Source: a bacterium (GTDB taxonomy: Bacteria; JACRDZ01; JAJRWM01). From it: a stretch of 16,794 nt of DNA. Location: contig JAJRWM010000065.1 in NCBI GenBank assembly GCA_024276815.1, forward strand, positions 1-16,794, read 5' to 3'. Position numbers and translations under genes: made by a program. Positions 14,006-16,794 of the stretch are shown piece by piece (within the stretch, counting starts at the first letter, position 1; the number at the start of each line of letters is the position of its first letter). Below the pieces are notes generated by a model. The model saw only the letters and a program-made list of their open reading frames with translations, did no database searches and was not told where the DNA came from.

Positions 14006-14862
14006 GTAACCAGTTCTCGCGAATGAATTACCTCGGCGCGGATAAGAATTTCGCTGACAGTAATATCGTCTTGCTCGGCCTTCCCTTCGACGGAACCTCC
14101 TCATACCTGCCGGGAAGCCGCTTCGCGCCCAACGCCATTCGCCAGGCAAGCCAGGCGCTTGAGACCTACAGCCCTTATCAGGGACAGGATATTGAATCGC
14201 TCGCCTTGACAGATGTTGGCGACATTGAACTGCCGCTGAACAACACCGAAAAAGTTCTGACCCTGATAAAAAACACCGCCCATGATCTTTTGAAAAATGG
14301 CAAGCGGATAATCTCTCTGGGAGGCGAGCACCTGGTAAGCCTGCCGGTGGTGGAAGCATATTACGATTACTTTCCCGACCTGCGGGTTATTCAACTGGAC
14401 GCTCACGCCGACCTGCGGGATGATTACCTGGACGAGAAGCTTTCTCACGCGACTGTCATGCGCAGAATCGCCGACAAAATTGGATTTGACAACCTGTTTC
14501 AGGCGGGTATTCGTTCCGGCGACGAAGCTGAATGGACCCTGGGAGCGACACTGCCCCATTTTCATCCCTACAATCTGGACGCTTGGGATGATTATCTGGC
14601 GGCAATAGCCGAACATCCCATTTACCTGACTCTGGACCTGGATATCCTGGATCCGGGCTGTTTGCCGGGCACCGGGACTCCTGAACCGGGCGGAATTGAT
14701 TTCAACACTTTACTCGACGCCCTCCTGAAGTTAAAAGACCATAACCTGGTTGGCGCTGATATTGTCGAACTCAATCCTCATAACGATCAATCCGGCTGTT
14801 CGGCGATCACCGCCGCCAAGCTGGTCAGGGAGCTTGCTCTTCTGGTTAAAGCGTTTAACTAG
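14002..14862 (+). CDS. speB: Agmatinase
   Basis: SpeB hydrolyses agmatine to putrescine and urea with a two-manganese centre. The 286-residue protein has the full ureohydrolase ligand set: H110 in GGEH, D133, H135 and D137 in DAHADLRDD, and D212 and D214 in LDLDILDPG. The GTGTPEPGG motif follows. Its start overlaps the speE stop, so both are coupled. Together with the arginine decarboxylase it gives an arginine-to-putrescine route with no ornithine decarboxylase. It is the last gene of the operon on this strand; no strong terminator is visible in the 150 bases after it. Confidence 0.95.
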   Translation: MSNQFSRMNYLGADKNFADSNIVLLGLPFDGTSSYLPGSRFAPNAIRQASQALETYSPYQGQDIESLALTDVGDIELPLNNTEKVLTLIKNTAHDLLKNGKRIISLGGEHLVSLPVVEAYYDYFPDLRVIQLDAHADLRDDYLDEKLSHATVMRRIADKIGFDNLFQAGIRSGDEAEWTLGATLPHFHPYNLDAWDDYLAAIAEHPIYLTLDLDILDPGCLPGTGTPEPGGIDFNTLLDALLKLKDHNLVGADIVELNPHNDQSGCSAITAAKLVRELALLVKAFN

Positions 14863-14970
14863 CTAATGATCCGGCAAAACAAGAACCTTAAAAAAACAGC
14901 TCGTCGGTAGACAGCGAAAAAAAGCAGGGTTCCAAACCTTCCCCCAAAAACTTTAATTGGCAAATCGGTA

Positions 14971-14997
14971 AAAGAAAAGATTGCCTCTGAGCGGCAA
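14971..14997 (-). terminator. Possible terminator of the copB-DUF302 operon
   Basis: On the minus strand a 5-bp stem TTGCC/GGCAA (14997-14993 with 14985-14981) with a 7-base loop is followed by a T-rich tract (TCTTTTCTTTT). It lies 14 bases after the DUF302 stop. The stem is short, so confidence is limited. Confidence 0.35.
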
Positions 14998-15011
14998 CCC
15001 ACTCTAAAAAA

Positions 15012-15398
15012 TCAGAGCGACTCAGCCACCCTTTTTAACTTCTCCTCAACGTCCTCCGCGATCGACTTCAGTTCCTGATTATCAATCATACCCATCGCCG
15101 TGTTCGGCTTGATGATCGAGACGACCGTTTCATCGTCCCGCTCATAAACAATAACGTTGCAGGGAAGCATCAGGCCGATGTTTTCCTCGGCCAGAATGGC
15201 TTTATGAGCATGGACAGGACTACAGGCGCCCAGGATCACGTATTTCTTGAAGTCAACGCCGAGCTTCTCTTTGAACTTGTCCCTGACATCAATCGTGGTA
15301 AGAATACCAAAGCCTTCTTTCTTCAATTCTTCCGTCACCAGCTTGACAGCCTCTTCATACGGCACACTCAGCATCTTGCTTAAACCGTAATCAATCAT
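15012..15398 (-). CDS. DUF302 domain protein
   Basis: The 128-residue protein is soluble in appearance, with the DUF302 layout: SKMLSVPYEEAVKLVTEELKKEGFGILTTIDVRDKFKEKLG, then the CSPVHAHKAIL and GLMLPCNVIVYE motifs, and a C-terminal helix. Function is not established. The family is often found by heavy-metal or sulfur genes, and the Cys at VILGAC and MLPC might bind metal or a cofactor. AAGGAG lies 8 bases before ATG. It begins 16 bases after the stop of the copper ATPase gene and is probably cotranscribed with it, suggesting a role in copper or silver handling. Confidence 0.88.
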   Translation of the reverse strand: MIDYGLSKMLSVPYEEAVKLVTEELKKEGFGILTTIDVRDKFKEKLGVDFKKYVILGACSPVHAHKAILAEENIGLMLPCNVIVYERDDETVVSIIKPNTAMGMIDNQELKSIAEDVEEKLKRVAESL

Positions 15399-15414
15399 CG
15401 TGAATCTCCTTTTC

Positions 15415-16794
15415 TCAGCGGCTCATCTTCAGTAAACGGGCGTTAACAGCCACGATTACCGTACTCAAAGACATCAGAACCGCCCCCATCGCCGGGCTTA
15501 GCAGTATTCCATATTTATACAGCGCCCCGGCCGCCAGGGGAATGGCGAAAGCGTTATAACCCGTCGCCCAGACCAGATTCTGAATCATCTTCTTGTAAGT
15601 CGCCTGGGCAAGCCCGATGATGGCCACAACATCAAGCGGGTTGCTTTTCACCAGGACGATATCGGCAGTTTCCACCGCGACGTCCGTACCGGCGCCAATG
15701 GCGATTCCCACGTCCGCTAACGCCAGGGCCGGGGCGTCGTTCACCCCATCGCCGGTCATGGCGACAATGAGTCCCCGCTCCTGGACTTCTTTTATTTTCG
15801 CCGACTTCTCGGCCGGCAGCACCTCGGCGAAATAATCATCAAGCCCCAATTCCTCCGAGACCCACCTGGCCACGTGTTTATTGTCTCCGGTGAGCATCAT
15901 GCACTTAATCCCCAGGCCCTTAAGCCGGGCAATCGCCTGCTTCGATTCAGGCCTGATTATGTCCGCCAGCGCGATAGCGCCGCTTAATTTACCGTCGATA
16001 ATTACGAAAACCACCGTCTTGCCCTGGGAAAAGAGCTTTTCGATCCTGGAATCGTCCATTTTTATACCCTTTTCCCTCAGGTAGCCGGGGCTGACCACCC
16101 GCACTTCCCGCCCCTGGACTTTTCCCTCCGCGCCTTTTCCGGGAATGGCCTTAAATCCCTCAACGGCTAAATTCTTGCTGGAAGACAAAGCGATCGCCTG
16201 GGCAATCGGATGCTCGGAGTTAGTCTCAACCGCTGCGGCCAGCTCAAGTATTTCCGGTTCTTTCAGCTCGGAGGAAAAGACCACGGTATCGGTAATACCA
16301 AACTTTCCTTCCGTAAGCGTGCCGGTCTTGTCAAAAACAATCGCCTGAATGTTCCTGGCCTGCTCAAAAGCGGCCCGGTCGCGGATTAACAGCCCGTTTT
16401 GCGCCGCCAGAGCGGTGGAGACGGCAACCACCAGGGGAACCGCCAGCCCCAGGGCGTGGGGACAGGTAATCACCATAACCGTAACAGTCCGTTCCAGAGC
16501 GAAGGCGAAATCCTTACCCATCACCGCCAACCAGATAAAGAGGGTCAGCGCTCCCCCACCAAGAGCGATCAGGGTAAGCCACAAGGCCGCCCGATTGGCC
16601 AGGTCCTGAGTTCTGGACTTGCTCTCCTGCGCTTCTTTAACTAAATCAATGACCTGGGAAAGGAACGAATCCTTGCCCGTTTTCTTGATCTCAACGGTGA
16701 TGGAGCCTTCCCCGTTAATAGAACCGCCAATAATTTTAGCTCCCGTTTTTTTGGCAACCGGTTTCGATTCGCCGGTAAGCATGGCTTCGTTGAC
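15415..16794 (-). CDS. copB: CopB-type copper/silver-exporting P-type ATPase, 5' end cut by window
   Basis: The visible 459 residues start within the actuator domain (TGESKP) and run to the true C-terminus. The membrane motif is CPH (not CPC), the mark of the PIB-3 CopB group that exports Cu2+ or Cu+/Ag+. The phosphorylation site is DKTGTLTEG about 155 residues in, followed by HPIAQAI, MLTGDN and TGDGVNDAPALALADVGIAIG. The last two helices have YN...PLAAG and MSLSTVIVAVNA, as in the family. The frame is open through the window edge (first visible codons V-N-E-A), so about a third of the protein, with any N-terminal His-rich region, lies outside. No frame damage is seen. Confidence 0.95.
   Translation of the reverse strand, partial: VNEAMLTGESKPVAKKTGAKIIGGSINGEGSITVEIKKTGKDSFLSQVIDLVKEAQESKSRTQDLANRAALWLTLIALGGGALTLFIWLAVMGKDFAFALERTVTVMVITCPHALGLAVPLVVAVSTALAAQNGLLIRDRAAFEQARNIQAIVFDKTGTLTEGKFGITDTVVFSSELKEPEILELAAAVETNSEHPIAQAIALSSSKNLAVEGFKAIPGKGAEGKVQGREVRVVSPGYLREKGIKMDDSRIEKLFSQGKTVVFVIIDGKLSGAIALADIIRPESKQAIARLKGLGIKCMMLTGDNKHVARWVSEELGLDDYFAEVLPAEKSAKIKEVQERGLIVAMTGDGVNDAPALALADVGIAIGAGTDVAVETADIVLVKSNPLDVVAIIGLAQATYKKMIQNLVWATGYNAFAIPLAAGALYKYGILLSPAMGAVLMSLSTVIVAVNARLLKMSR

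Overview
The window looks like roughly 50% GC bacterial chromosome. My best guess is a Desulfobacterota-type (delta-proteobacterial) organism. The clues are adjacent hisI and long-form hisG, a PAS plus LuxR-type HTH membrane regulator, CheV, a pyruvoyl-type polyamine operon, and a GGGGGA...TCCCCC extragenic palindrome. This placement is inference; no marker gene fixes it.

Layout: (1) 1-2412, minus strand: hisI, hisG and a small MscS channel in one operon behind a good promoter at 2445-2473. hisG carries a one-base frameshift. (2) 2413-4024: a mostly non-coding stretch holding one complete integron-type gene cassette (2641-3584). It has a 5' TTAGGC end, one membrane-anchored DUF6544/DUF6920-like gene and a 58-bp attC-like site. 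No integrase and no further cassette is visible, so it looks like an insertion at a secondary G/TT site. (3) 4025-7252, minus strand: zwf (glucose-6-phosphate dehydrogenase), a minimal histidine kinase and cheV. cheV is frameshifted in a run of six T. (4) 7537-8616, plus: a membrane PAS/LuxR-HTH regulator cut by one in-frame TAG. (5) 8828-11332, plus: two tandem, closely related CPA2-type cation/proton antiporters. (6) 11337-11411, minus: tRNA-Cys(GCA), with its own promoter. (7) 11495-14862, plus: a polyamine operon with a near-consensus promoter, a 30-codon leader ORF with a perfect Shine-Dalgarno, speD (disrupted), pyruvoyl arginine decarboxylase, a DksA/TraR-type regulator, speE and speB. 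(8) 15012-16794, minus: a CopB-type (CPH) P-type ATPase, cut by the window edge, followed by a DUF302 gene.

The polyamine genes spell out arginine to agmatine to putrescine to spermidine. However, SpeD has both an in-frame TAA and alanine in place of the serine that becomes the pyruvoyl cofactor, so the aminopropyl-donor step looks dead at this locus. Four genes in 16.8 kb (hisG, cheV, the PAS regulator, speD) have broken frames. The two frameshifts are single-base losses in T runs, which suggests sequence error. The two nonsense codons plus the catalytic S63A look more like real mutation.

The most interesting items are the solitary integron cassette, the doubly inactivated speD in an otherwise intact operon, the leader ORF with a possible SD/anti-SD switch, and the U UUU UUG slip site in cheV. 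I saw no CRISPR array, transposase, phage gene or replication origin.
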